DNA from: Karalla daura
Taxonomy: Eukaryota; Chordata; Actinopteri; Chaetodontiformes; Leiognathidae
DNA: 64,000 nucleotides
Direction: 5' to 3'
Assembly: GCA_029224185.1 (NCBI GenBank)
Contig: CM055194.1
Location: forward strand, 26,075,364-26,139,363
A model generated the notes under the pieces. The model did not search any database. It had not been told where the DNA came from and saw nothing but the letters and a program-made list of their open reading frames with translations. Each line of letters begins with the position of its first letter. Position 1 is the stretch's first letter. A program made the position numbers and the translations under genes. Below, piece after piece: positions 34,241 to 45,026 of this stretch.

Positions 34241-35369
34241 CTTTAAGACGTCAGCTGTGGCTGTGATAGGGAGAATTTGTCGCTGTTTGCTGCCAATGAT
34301 TTCTCTCTGTTCTTCACCGCCTTGATTTACAGCAGACGCCGACGATCAGAGTGTGAATGAGGGCGTTTCACAGACACATCACTCCACATCTCACACCTTC
34401 TTATAAACAATAAACTGCTCAAGTTATTTTGTTCCGGTCTCATCCTCCGCCATTAACCAGGCTCCATTACCAGGCACGGCGGGAGCTCGCTCTGATCCTC
34501 CACTGATGCTCTGTGTGTCACTGAGGATTAAAAACACAGTGATTGTGACAAAGTTCTGAAGCAAGGTCAGATGTTCAAGGTTGCAACGCAGATTAAATAT
34601 TCAGACTTGACCATGTAAAGCTTCGGGAGGTAGAGAATTTTCACTCCATTAGAGAGGGGACAAGCATAATTATGAAAATGAGATAAGGGAGAATCAAAAT
34701 GACCTGATTGAAAAAAAAGAGAAAGTCCTCCAGTGCAGAACTTGGTTTGATTGATTCAGAGCAGATGAGCCCAGGGCTCCACTGCTGGCAGCCCAGGGTT
34801 CATGCTGTAATGATAGCTTTATAATTAAGATTAAAGACCACAGAGCACAGACAAGACACTTGAGTGGTGTTGGGGGCTCCTCTGATGACACTGGGAATAA
34901 TTGGAGAGAAGTATCTAGTATCCCCACGTCCCCAAAGAGCAGGCGGCCGAGGTATCACTGCACACGCAGGATGTGACTGACAATAGGAATGAGGCTGAAG
35001 CACGGAGAGAGCTGGATCCTTGAAGGACCGCCTCACGTCTGACACCGGACCAGGTTGGTTTATGTGTCACTGTAGTGTTTGATGTTAAAAAGCTGAAGCG
35101 AGAGGCGTGTGTTAAACAGCAGATTATGTGTGATTAGGATGATTCAGTGTGTGCACAGGGCAGATTGGAGGAGCCATCTGGGCAGCAGCTCCGACACAGA
35201 CGCAACGACTTCTGTTACTAATGAGTTGGACGGCGTGAAAAGAACAACGGCTTCCTCTGGAGGAGAGGTTGAGACCTTCTGTCCACTGTCGAAAGGATGG
35301 GAGCAAAATTAGTCCTGGTCCCCTGGCGTCAACATGAAGAACTCTTCAGATTTCACAATATCTTTAAAA
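34241..35369. other. Unique DNA, partly conserved-looking
   Basis: The stretch 34590-34830 (GCATAATTATGAAAATGAG, GATAGCTTTATAATTAAG) has regulatory texture. Frames at 34694-34927, 34800-35045 and 35109-35312 show no domain. No repeat over 20 bp is seen. Confidence 0.45.
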
Positions 35370-35460
35370 ATCCTGTTTGTAGCTGTGGGAGCATCAAGCT
35401 CTGTTTCTGCACAGATCTGCTCTCTTTCATGCTGATCTGGCAACCACATGTTGGCTATCC
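35370..35460 (-). repeat. Dispersed repeat family 1, copy E
   Basis: The reverse-strand landmarks TCCTGTTTGTAGCTGTGGGA and TTTCATGCTGATCTGGCAAC are present. The segment upstream of the core is truncated. It is the first of three partial copies within 750 bp. Confidence 0.8.
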
Positions 35461-35651
35461 TGTCTGGTTGCCTGTCTGGAGTCCATATCATCATATTAAG
35501 ATGTGAAATTTCTCATTGCAGCAAGTTAAAGTCCAGAGTCGACATCCTTCAGCCGGCCTCTGAACCTGCAGCAGACTGAAGGCAGGTCCTGGGCCAAACA
35601 TCCCTGAAGCTAAGTCTGTGTGTTCCCAGAACAAATCTAGATTCACGTACC
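35461..35651. other. Linker between family 1 copies E and F
   Basis: Unique sequence with no recognised feature. Confidence 0.4.
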
Positions 35652-35750
35652 TGGGTCTGGCACCCTTTCATACAGATCTGGCAACCACAGGCTTCACTCT
35701 GATGGGCGGTCTTGCCTGCCAATCAGATGAAAGATCACGTCACTTCACGT
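35652..35750 (-). repeat. Dispersed repeat family 1, copy F (5' part)
   Basis: It contains CAGATCTGGCAACCACAGGC, TTCACTCTGATGGGC, TGCCTGCCAATCAGATGAAAG and a diverged ATCACGTCACTTC, corresponding to the core and the 5' extension of the family. The 3' half is absent. A further outer part (AAAATCAGAAACTTCTTCATG near 35820) is shared with 47370-47400. Confidence 0.7.
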
Positions 35751-36073
35751 TCTTTGATGAGCAGATGGGATGAACAGGGGGGGTGCTGTGGCTCGATTGG
35801 CATTTTTTAGATGCATTTTAAAATCAGAAACTTCTTCATGAATGAGGACGTGATGATGTTTAAGGACCTACTGAACATCTACCGCTCTTAGACCGTCTGT
35901 TCCATAACGCTACAGCTAGAGATGCTAATCTCCATCGTCTGGCTTCTATGAAAATGTGCAACATGCAGAAAATTGAAGCGATGCAATGATTTAAATAATA
36001 TTAAATGATTAAACATTATTCTAATTCAAACTAAAAATGTAAATTAAGTGGATGTAAGTGAATGAAACAGAGA

Positions 36074-36112
36074 CCTGGACCTGGCACCCTTCATGCTGAT
36101 CTGTCAACCACT
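36074..36112 (-). repeat. Dispersed repeat family 1, copy G (fragment)
   Basis: Only the core is left: CACCCTTCATGCTGATCTGT followed by CAACCACTC. Confidence 0.6.
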
Positions 36113-36670
36113 CTATCAACCCATTTTAGCAGCATTTTATTATCGTATTTTTTCTATTGAAACATCCTCGTTATATGATGATTTTTTAGCAGCTGCCAAA
36201 CGTCTTCAGAATATTCATCAAAGCTGAGGTAGAAACATCTTGTCTCTGTGTCCGGGCTCTGCAGGAGCCTCCTCCTCCTCTGCTGAATAACATTTCCAGT
36301 GGGTCGTCTGCTTTCAGCGTTTCTCCACAGCTTGTCAAGGTTCATGTTCAAAGTGGCCGTCGTTCCTCACCTTTGCTGACATCCTCCATCTGATGAAGCT
36401 GAAGTCAAGTTGCTTAGATGAGTAATAATCATATCAAAGGTGCCGTGTCATGCAGCAGATTTAAATAAGAGGGTTTGGGGGAGCATTTGCATGCATCTAT
36501 ATGCCTGGGCTAAGAGGCTAATGTCATAAAGCAGAGCGCAGACATGATTTAATGTAATCTGTCGTGTCATATGCAAATCTCCAGCGCTCCCAGTAACTGC
36601 AGCAGGAGAGCAGGAGAGGCCGGATTCACTGAGACACCGACTCAGGAAAACATAAAGCATACACCCTAAC
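36113..36670. promoter_or_regulatory. Candidate conserved block with two POU octamers
   Basis: The block 36415-36600 contains octamer ATTTGCAT at 36485-36492 and ATGCAAAT at 36571-36578, in opposite orientation 86 bp apart. TTTAAATAAGAGGG, GGCTAATGTCATAAAG and GATTTAATGTAATC also occur. This is the best single enhancer candidate in the window by motif content. No alignment was done. Confidence 0.5.
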
Positions 36671-37590
36671 CTATAACACTACAGCCGTACGATGCTACAG
36701 CCCTGCAACAGTTACTGTTATCACCAGGAACTCACATTCTTAGAGCACCATGTTGATTGAAAACACTCAGTGATGTGAAACAGTTAGTAGTCATAGCATT
36801 AGCTTTCTAACAATAGAGTTTGCACATTCTAAAATGAAATTAGCACATGCACATGCTTTTATGATATGATATTTAACATCATAATGGGAAATTAGCATGC
36901 ATGTCTCAACAACAAGAAGGATTTGTCTGAATTGTGTTCATGAGCACAGCAGAGGAGGGATTACTTTTCAACAAATGGAACTTCAAATGAAGGTAAAAAA
37001 ACTGCGGAGATGGTTCGGTGCAGACATCCCGACTACACCGATACAAGCTGTCCCGTTAAATCACAGTAGTAAAGCACGGCTGGCCCTGCGATGGTGGACG
37101 GGGGCCCCAAGACAACCTCTGCTCGGGGCCCCACAGCGCACAGGCACCGTGAGGAGCCACATTGTTTCCTCGCATTAAAATAATTCATGCGGAAATGTGA
37201 AAATATATCATAACGTGACTATTTCACACCATGAAAAATGCTTTGTTTCAACACAGAAACATTGCCGGAACAACTTCATTTTATTTAACAAAATGATGGT
37301 TTTAATTACGCGATGCTGAGGCCTTTGTTTCCTTTGTGGTTGGGCAGTAAAATGGTGACAGGTGAGAGGACCGGAGCATGTGCAGAACTCCACAGAAAAT
37401 ACGTTTTATACTTAGATAAAACAGTGAATCACAAACTGGCCTTCAGCCCATTCATCACTTGTGACCTTTAGTTTAGTTTGGTTAAACTTTTCTGTTTCTA
37501 CATTTCAAACCAAGAGCAGCTTCCACACGCTCCCACGGTGGAGTCCGTGGTGTGAGGCTGCCGACAGAACGGAGGAAATGTCAGGGAGGA
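36671..37590. other. Unique DNA, no gene recognised
   Basis: AT-rich sequence (36770-36900) is followed by GC-richer sequence with a 93-codon plus frame (36897-37178) lacking any known domain. Confidence 0.5.
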
Positions 37591-37937
37591 AGGAGGCTGT
37601 GAGGAGGCTGTGAGGAGGCTGTGAGGAGGCTGTGAGGAGGCTGTGAGGAGGCTGGAGGAGGCTGTGAGGAGGCTGCGAGGAGGCTGCGAGGAGGCTGCGA
37701 GGAGGCTGTGAGGAGGCTGTGAGGAGGCTGTGAGGAGGCTGTGAGGAGGCTGCAAGGAGGCTGCGAGGAGGCTGCGAGGAGGCTGTGAGGAGGCTGTGAG
37801 GAGGCTGTGAGGAGGCTGCGAGGAGGCTGTGAGGAGGCTGTGAGGAGGCTGTGAGGAGGCTGCGAGGAGGCTGTGAGGAGGCTGCGAGGAGGCTGTGAAG
37901 AGGCTGTGAGGAGGCTGTGAGGAGGCTGCGAGGAGGC
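37591..37937. repeat. 11-bp minisatellite, GGAGGCTGTGA
   Basis: About 31 units alternate between TGTGA and TGCGA variants, with a few shortened or altered units (GGAGGCTGGA near 37650, TGTGAAGA near 37900). The minus strand reads SQPPHSLLTAS repeats in long artefactual frames (37505-38149). Confidence 0.97.
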
Positions 37938-37990
37938 CCCCCCGCCTTCATGTCGGCGTCTCTGGAGTGAGTCCGCAGCAGCTCCAACAC

Positions 37991-38062
37991 ACACTTTGGT
38001 CGGGGGGGGGGGGGCTCCCCCAACGCTGGGGGGGGGGGGCTCCCTCCTCCCGACCAAAGTGT
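37991..38062. other. Inverted repeat enclosing two G tracts
   Basis: Exact 14-bp arms ACACTTTGGTCGGG (37991-38004) and CCCGACCAAAGTGT (38049-38062) enclose a 44-base loop with two long G runs separated by CTCCCCCAACGCT. The structure can compete between a hairpin and G-quadruplexes. Confidence 0.88.
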
Positions 38063-38090
38063 GAATGTCAGGACAAAGTCAGGACAGGGC

Positions 38091-38114
38091 CCCACACCCC
38101 CCCCCCCCATCCCC

Positions 38115-38145
<31 letters not shown>

Positions 38146-38171
38146 ACACACCCCGCCCCCCCCCCCCCGTC
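38091..38171. repeat. C tracts with (CA)n
   Basis: C runs of 11 to 22 surround about ten CA units. The minus strand is G4-capable. Confidence 0.95.
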
Positions 38172-38206
38172 CCTGTAAGGGTTGCACATACATGAGAACA
38201 GACACG

Positions 38207-38345
38207 TAGAAGCTATGAGATCTGGTTCCATCAGACGTTCACAGTCTGTTCTACTATCCTGTTTGTAGCTGTGGAATATTACGCTTTCTGCTCAGACCTG
38301 GCACCCACACATGTAGGATTCACTCTGATTAGCTGTCTCTCCTCC
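38207..38345 (-). repeat. Dispersed repeat family 1, copy H
   Basis: The reverse-strand order TAGAAGCTATGAGATCTGG, TTCTACTATCCTGTTTGTAGC, GTGGAATATTACGCTTTC, CTCAGACCTGGCACCCACAC and TTCACTCTGATTAGCTG spans almost the whole element. The core is contracted: the GCTGATCTGGCAACC block is fused to the preceding CAGATCTGGC block. Confidence 0.83.
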
Positions 38346-39622
38346 TATGATAAACAAGTGAGAGTCATAAAAAGTGATAGTGAGCATCAGATTAATATGT
38401 AGTTCATAATATGTTGTAAAAACACGATATAACTGAAGACAATAAAGAACAGGTGACATGAGTGTCGGAGCTTTGTAACAGACAGTGGAGACAGTGGAGG
38501 CGTCGGGTCCGAGCAGGTCTCCACGTTATTCTGTGAACAGATTCTACATATTCTGCAAATCGTGTTCTGTAGCGATTATTCTTTCATCTAATAATCTTTC
38601 CAATTATTCACACCCTGAAGACAGCCTGATAAATTGCCTGTGGTAATTAAAATGATTAAGTGAGAAGTGCAAAATGGTAATTTGTCCTTGCGTGACAGAG
38701 TTAAGTAAACCTGGTTATAAAAGCTGCCTAATTAGCAGCCTGAAAATAGAGCAGGACGCTGAACCAGCGAGCAGGTAGTGAGAGGGAAACAGCTCGCTGC
38801 TTGTCCTGAGACTAACGCAGTAACATGGAAATATAGGAAAAGGAATTCCTCTATACACACACACATATGTATCATTTATATATGATCATATATATCATAT
38901 ATGTGTGTCACAAGTGTCACATTTAAATGATTTGAAGCAGGTTTGGGTCTGATCAACAACAACAACAACAATAATAATAATAATAATAGTGAAACGTGAA
39001 TGCACTTTAGACATTTGTAAAGCAAAAATGAATATGTGTGAACCACAAAATGTTAATAAAAGGTGATTCAGATGTTCACAGACTTGAAGCGGAGGCAGGA
39101 GATAAAGTCTGTCCAGTAACGCGGGTGGTGGCTGGGTCTGTCACCGGACCGGCTGCATTGCATGTGACACTACACTCGGGGGCAGATTTCTCTCAAATAT
39201 GATTTGAGATGATTGAAAGCTTTTTGATTTAAAAGTGTATTCTCTTAAGCTAAGTGCTCTCAGAGACCATCAAGGAAATTTAATTGCCTCACTTAGAGTA
39301 AAAAGCAGGTTTTCTGACCCAAATGATATCAGATCTTAACATCTCAATAGAAACACATGGGATTGGATGGTCAACTGGGCGCCTAATGTCATTGGGAAAT
39401 GCAATTTTCTGATGGCATTTCCTACGTCTGTCTCACCGAGAGCACAAGATTGATCAAAATCTTAATGAGCCATTTTCAGAAGTGGACTTTGGCTTCGGCT
39501 TTATGGTAGATTATGGAGCCAAACAACCATGAATGTTGACCTTATAAAAGGAAAGTTTCTATTTTTGAAGAGAAGTCGGCTTGACGTGACCACTCAGTCA
39601 CTGAGCACCAGCACAAAGGAAG
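38346..39622. promoter_or_regulatory. Candidate conserved non-coding blocks
   Basis: Positions 38570-38730 (GGTAATTAAAATGATTAAG) and 39180-39500 (GGAAATTTAATTGCCTCAC, GCGCCTAATGTCATTGG, AAAATCTTAATGAGCC) are AT-rich with regulatory texture. An imperfect ATATAT palindrome lies at 38855-38910, and an (AAC)(AAT) tract (listed) lies between the two blocks. No exon is seen. Confidence 0.45.
38954..38989. repeat. (AAC)n-(AAT)n microsatellite
   Basis: Five AAC units are followed by about six AAT units. Confidence 0.95.

Positions 39623-39685
<63 letters not shown>
39623..39685. repeat. (CA)n microsatellite
   Basis: A perfect run of about 31 CA units. Confidence 0.98.
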
Positions 39686-39688
<3 letters not shown>

Positions 39689-39979
39689 CAGTGTCACTGT
39701 CACTGTCATGATCACTTCCTCAACAAATAAAGACTGGACACGATTTAAACATCGTCGTCCACGCCAGAAGCTGAAGGAACGAGCAGTCGACCAGGGAAAC
39801 GTCAACATGGAGCTGGAGACGACCGCTGACCAGGCCGCGAACCATCCTCAGACAGACAAGACACGTGAGAGCATGATGAGGAGCAGAATCCTCATCATGC
39901 TCTCACTCACTGTGTGGTCTACGGCGTCCCTGAGAAACATGAAGGTGCTTTACAACTGCACTCAGCTTTATTTGTTCTA

Positions 39980-40215
39980 AGAGCCAGTTCATAACAGCTG
40001 TTTTCTCAGGACACTTCACACAGAGAGCAACAGCATGTCCACAGTGGACACCCCCTGTCCTTAGACCCTCACAAAGGCTGAGGAACAACTCCCCAGAAAA
40101 ACCCTGACAGGGAGAACAAGGAGAAACCTCAGAGAGAGACAGAGGAGGAGATCCTCCCCCAGGAGGACAGGAGGACAGAGGAGGAAAGGATAGAGATACA
40201 TGGACTGATGGCTGA
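39980..40215 (+). mobile_element. Fragment resembling a common teleost dispersed repeat
   Basis: The order CTGTCCTTAGACCCTCACAA, AACTCCCCAGAAAAACCCTG, AAGGAGAAACCTCAGAGAGA and GATCCTCCCCCAGGAGGACAG closely follows a repeat found across teleost genomes (CCTTAGACCCTC...AAACTCCC...GAAACCTCAGGGAGAGCAAC...GGGATCCCTCTCCCAGGACGG). It is non-coding. The assignment is from memory and the family name is left open. Confidence 0.65.
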
Positions 40216-40254
40216 CGGTTTAGATTAAAGGTCAGAGGTCAAATCAGATACTAG

Positions 40255-40530
40255 TCATAGTAGTAGTAATGGAAGTAGTAGCAGTAGTAGCAGTAGTGGT
40301 AGTAATAGTGTTAATAGTAACAGTAGGAGTATTCATAGTAGTAGTAGTGGTAGTTGTAGTAATAGGAGTATTCATAGTAGTAGTAGTAGTGGTAGTTGTA
40401 GTAATAGGAGTATTCATAGTAGTAGTAGTGGTAGTTGTAGTAATAGGAGTATTCATAGTAGTAGCAGTAGTGGGTAGTTGTAGTAATAGGAGTATTCATA
40501 GTAGTAGTAGTAGTAGCAGTAGTAGTGGTT
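40255..40530. repeat. (GTA)n tract with a higher-order unit of about 40 bp
   Basis: GTAGTAGTAGTGGTAGTTGT blocks alternate with AATAGGAGTATTCATA blocks in about five longer units of 39-43 bp, embedded in pure GTA triplets at both ends. Confidence 0.95.
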
Positions 40531-40651
40531 TCCTCAGGCAGATGGAGGTCAGAAGTAAAGGGTCTGTTTCCACTCCAAACCAGTGCAGACTGGACGATCT
40601 CAGAGTGGGATCACAACAGCTGAGCAGCTGCAGCCCAGTTCAGCTGATCAG

Positions 40652-41387
40652 CTCTAAGGACACTCTGAGGACACTCTAAGGACACTCTGAGGACACTCTG
40701 AGGACACTCTGAGGACACTCTGAGGACACTTTGAAGACACTCTGAGGACACTCTGAGGACACATTTAGGTCACTCTGAGGACACTCTGAGGACACTTTAA
40801 GGACACTCTGAGGACACTCTGAGGACACTTTGAAGACACTCTGAGGACACTCTGAGGACACTCTGAGGACACATTTATGTCACTCTGAGGACACTCTGAG
40901 GACACTTTAAGGACACTCTGAGGACACTCTGAGGACACTCTGAAGACACTCTGAGGACACTCTGAGGACACTCTGAGGACACTGAAGACACTCTGAGGAC
41001 ACTCGAAGGACACTCTGAAGACACTGAGGACACTCTAAGGACACTCTGAGGACACTCTGAGGACCCTCTGAAGACACTCTGGGGACACTCTGAGGACACT
41101 GAAGACACTCTGAGGACACTCTAAGGACACTATGAGGACACTCTGAGGACATTCTGAGGACACTCTGAGGACACTCTGAGGACACTCTGAAGACACTCTG
41201 AGGACACTGAAGACACTCTGAGGACACTCTAAGGACACTCTGAAGACACTGAGGACACTCTAAGGACACTCTGAGGACACTCTGAGGACACTCTGAAGAC
41301 ACTCTGAGGACACTCTGAGGACACTGAAGACACTCTGAGGACACTCTAAGGACACTATGAGGACACTCTGAGGACACTCTGAGGACA
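40652..41387. repeat. 11-bp minisatellite, CTGAGGACACT, about 67 units
   Basis: The array is near-perfect with CTGAAGACACT, CTAAGGACACT and TTGAAGACACT variants, shortened units (CTGAAGACACTGAGG), and an ACATTTAGGTCACT variant (40763 and 40873) whose two occurrences 110 bp apart suggest a ten-unit higher-order duplication. The minus strand reads SSECPQSVLRV repeats in artefactual frames up to 176 codons. Confidence 0.97.
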
Positions 41388-42600
41388 ATGTCTTCAAGTC
41401 TCATTTCAGTTTCTGCATGAAAAAACTCCCACAACATTCTGGCATTTATTCACATCTTCATAGTTGTAGATTATTTGCTCTGTAATGACACTTTTCATAC
41501 GTCACTGAACAGGACGGACACGTGACAGGACGCCTCTGCTCTGGTTTCCCTGCAGTCACATCATTTTCCCAACAACCAGTTGTATTTGCAACCGATGCAA
41601 CTCGAGTATTTTGATCGGTGCATTATGATGTTTACAGACGTCTCTGCAGATGGAGATAAGAGCGAAGAGCAATCTAGTGGAGCTCATCGCACACTGTCCT
41701 TGAGGCTTTGAAACAAGATCCATTTAGATTGTATGTCAGAGTAAAGGAATATGGCCTCTAATATCTACAACAGCTTTGTAGATAATCATCAAATAAAGAG
41801 GTCTTAGGAAAATAGCTTGAACCCGGCACTGATTAGGATCCAATCACTGGCTGAGAGACAGAATCCTGCTAATTAACTCCAGGATGCTGTCGCTCAGAGA
41901 AGCCACCAACTTGACATTATTTAGTGACTTTATTTGATTCAGATGACTTCAGATGATCAAATGATGAAGTCATAAAAATAAAATAATAAAGTCAACAAAA
42001 CATAACGCATCATTCACTCATTCCTCAACTAAACACTAAATCTTTTTCGTTCCATCGTGACTTTCTTTCTGCAGACTCCAAAGCATCTATTGAAACGTAT
42101 CTGTCCAGAAGTCACCGCACTTCATCCTCTGACATGTACTGAACAGAGTCTTTGGTCAATAACAACATCTCATTTATGTTTTACACAACGCCCCTGAAAT
42201 TGTGTTTCAACCACAACCTGAACTTTAATGACTGTTGCACCTGGTCCTCAGGGACCGAATGTTCTGCAGTAATTAAAAGAAGCAGTTACGATGGAGCTTT
42301 ATTTCCATTGTCAGACTCCCACTTCCTGTCCCAGTAACAAACACTTTCATGAATCTCTGACCTTCGTACCATTTATGAAACCAACTGTCTCAACCTAAAA
42401 AAGGAATCCACCTGAGGGAAATGTCTGAGAAGCAGCTGAAGCAGCAGAGAAATCCTCAGAATGTGACTCTGGGCGGAAGGATCAGAAGTAAGGAGCAGCG
42501 TGTTCCTCCCAGACTGGACCACCCTCCTCCGTGTTTGTTTGCCATGTCGTAATGAACTTGCTTGATTCACTAAGACGGAGTCTTCGCCGTCACACTGTGA
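41388..42600. promoter_or_regulatory. Candidate conserved non-coding block and unique DNA
   Basis: Positions 41600-41900 are repeat-poor, with GTGCATTATGATGTTTAC, TAGATAATCATCAAATAAAG and CTGCTAATTAACTCC, and look like a regulatory element. 41900-42600 is ordinary unique sequence, and the minus frame at 42373-42636 lacks any domain. Confidence 0.45.
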
Positions 42601-43400
42601 CAGCCGCGCTCGCAGCTGCCTGGGAAATAAGATCAACTATTAGCAGACGAGGCTGAGCTATCGCCTCCGTCTCGCTCCAATCAGGAACTTGTTTGCCTCG
42701 GCACAACCTTCAGGACGTGCGCAGAGCCGCGGCTGGAACCGTGAAATGACGCCCAGACGGAGCACAATTAGGGGCCGGGCGGCCCCGTCCAGCCATTACA
42801 CATGAAATCAAATTACCTTCATTAACCTGCCAAGTTGGCTGAAGGCGTGGCTCCCCGCTGGCCCCGCTCCGCCCTGCAGCAGAAGATGAATGACGCGCCC
42901 AGAGAGGTGCAGCGCGCTGATCTCCCCGCGGAGCTCTAATACAACATCCCCTCCCAAAATGTTCTAATGCATTCATGCTCATGGAAACCATTTCTGCTGC
43001 CTGCACCACGTATGTTTTAATGCTGCAAAATGAAACGCGTGGCTTGAAAACAATATCACGCGCTATGAGGTAATTAGCTCCCCTGGCTTGACAAATGGGC
43101 CGATACCTATGTGCATACATGTGCATGAGCGTGGCATGTGTTGCCTTCATGAATAGGCATCGTGTCGCGTCCCCGGCACTAACACGTATATCTATTGCCA
43201 TAACTCTTAACGCCCGGACAACATCCAGCTTAATCGCAGCACAGAAGCAAAGCCAGAGAGCAGAGATCACACTGGAGGCTCGTGGCCACATCGCAGGCAT
43301 GGAAATAAAGAGGAGGCGCCTTCTTCCTGGGATTTCTCCTTTTCTATCAAACTGACCTCATTTTCCAGCGTGGAAGATGTCAAAGTGTTGAATTTAGACT
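42601..43400. promoter_or_regulatory. CpG-containing candidate conserved block with a 196-codon minus frame
   Basis: The stretch combines GC-rich, CpG-bearing sequence (42710-42940) with AT-rich regulatory-looking DNA (GAGGTAATTAGCTCCC near 43067, CATGAATAGGCATCG near 43149). One of the two longest non-repetitive frames of the window lies here on the minus strand (43300-42710). It has no low complexity, but I recognise no domain, signal or splice context. A conserved non-coding element near a developmental gene is the more likely reading. A lineage-specific exon is not excluded. Confidence 0.4.
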
Positions 43401-44254
43401 CTTAAAGCAAACGAACAATTCTCCCACAAATGGTTATTCCTCGCAGGAAAACACGAATCAAGCTAACAACAGAATTCAATCCCGTCTGGTTCTGGGAATA
43501 ATCACTTGGCCTCATGTAAAAGTGGCGGTGGAGGCATCAGGGGAGCTGATATTTGTAGTGACTGGCTATCAGAGGCAGCATCAGAGTAAGTGATTCTATT
43601 TAGATAGATAATAAATATGCGGTCATGGGGAACCTATATCCAAAACCCACATAATGACTTTCTGCTGCGGCTGCAGGAGGACGAGGAGCAGGACGCCCAT
43701 CAGTCTTCACAATATTTACAGCAGTTTGCTTCCCTTCATCCTTCTCAGTGCTAATTCTAGTTCCTCTTCATTACGGACAGCATATTTCTAATGAGAGAGG
43801 CCTTCGCCCGGCCTGAGTGTCTCCTCAATCCTTGTATTTATTAATCACAGAGAGGCTTTTAGGCTGCGGGCTCATGGGGATCACATACTGAAATCAGTCT
43901 TGAATTCCACTTAGAGGCTGCTCTGACTGATTGGGGAATTAGTTTGTTTAGTGGTTTTGGATGACGCTGGTGCAACAGCTCAGAGGCAGCAGAACAAAGG
44001 CATTAAAACCTAAAGCCTGTCATATATAAACACAGTTTCCAGCTGCACAGGCTCAGCGTGTGTGTGTGTCCCAGTCTGAGTTCGCTGATGTGTTCTCTCT
44101 GAGCCAGTGGAACCGTTTCCTCATCAGACCAGAGGAAACTGACTGACTGCTTGGTCCTCACATCCAAGGACGTTGCCATTTTACCTTTCTTCAAGCTTTC
44201 AGTGTTATTTATCTTGCTCATTTTGCATTTGTCACAAAAACAAACTCCCCATAG
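43401..44254. promoter_or_regulatory. Candidate conserved non-coding DNA
   Basis: Positions 43480-43960 are repeat-poor and contain GTGCTAATTCTAGTTCC, CATATTTCTAATGAGAG, TATTTATTAATCACAG and GGGGAATTAGTTTG. No exon is seen. The minus frame at 44003-44221 has no domain. Confidence 0.4.
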
Positions 44255-44480
44255 CTGGGTAATTCAGTTCAAGATTCAGGGTTTTTATTGTTATTTGTGC
44301 ACAGACAGAATAGAAACAGAAAAACACAAGTGCACTCTGCTAACACTGTGTGCATTATGAAAGAGACATTCAATCAAGCTTAAAAGATATATTCAGAAAA
44401 GTGAATCAATATACAAACACATACATAAGGCCTGTCCATGCAGTAGCTATGTGGATATATGGTGACTATAGGCAGCTACA
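44255..44480 (-). mobile_element. Fragment resembling a teleost retroelement 3' end
   Basis: TTCAAGATTCAGGGTTTTTATTG followed by TTATTTGTGCACAGACAG resembles the reverse complement of fish retroelement ends that finish CAAATGACAATAAA. The right boundary is uncertain. Confidence 0.4.
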
Positions 44481-44939
44481 GTTACATCACAATCCTAATA
44501 CACAGCTGGTGTGATTCTCACTGGCTGAACACAGGTAACACTGTGTGATCTGGAGGAAGAAGATGAGGAAAAACATCTCTTTTCAAGGTTAAAATAACAT
44601 GTTGACAGTGTATTGTTTTTCCACCACAGCATCATTACACGACAGCGTAAAAAAACGGTGTTTCAGCAGCAACACGACCAAGACGTTTCACCTCGGATGC
44701 ACATGTTGAATTCAGGCACGTGTGCCTGGAAGACTAAGAACATACATGGTGCAGAAGATTAAGATGAAGTGCAGAGGTCTTCCTCCTCCTCCTCTTCCTC
44801 CTCAGGCGGGGGGGGTTTACAGGACTGGATGCAGTGACTCGTTCAAAGACAGGCTCTGCGTCAGTCGCATTCCTTTGACTATCATTATTATTTTTGATTT
44901 TATTATTATTATTATTATTCAATGAAGTCAGACCACCCA
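44481..44939. other. Unique DNA with small CCT and ATT tracts
   Basis: An imperfect CCT run (44778-44803) followed by a G7 run and an ATT run (44893-44921) are present. No gene is seen. Confidence 0.5.
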
Positions 44940-45026
44940 CGTTATCACACTCGCACACGCACACACACACACGTACACACACACTCACTCACACACACAC
45001 ACACGTACACACACACACACACACAG
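44940..45026. repeat. Interrupted (CA)n tract
   Basis: CA runs are broken by CGCA, CGTA and CTCA. Confidence 0.93.

Noticed and set aside
37505..38149. 214-codon minus frame rich in SQPPHSLLTAS
   Set aside because: It translates the GGAGGCTGTGA array and adjacent G/C tracts, with no other support.
40652..41387. CRISPR-like or leucine-rich repeat coding array
   Set aside because: The unit is 11 bp with no spacers. The peptide period arises from frame cycling, not from a protein repeat.
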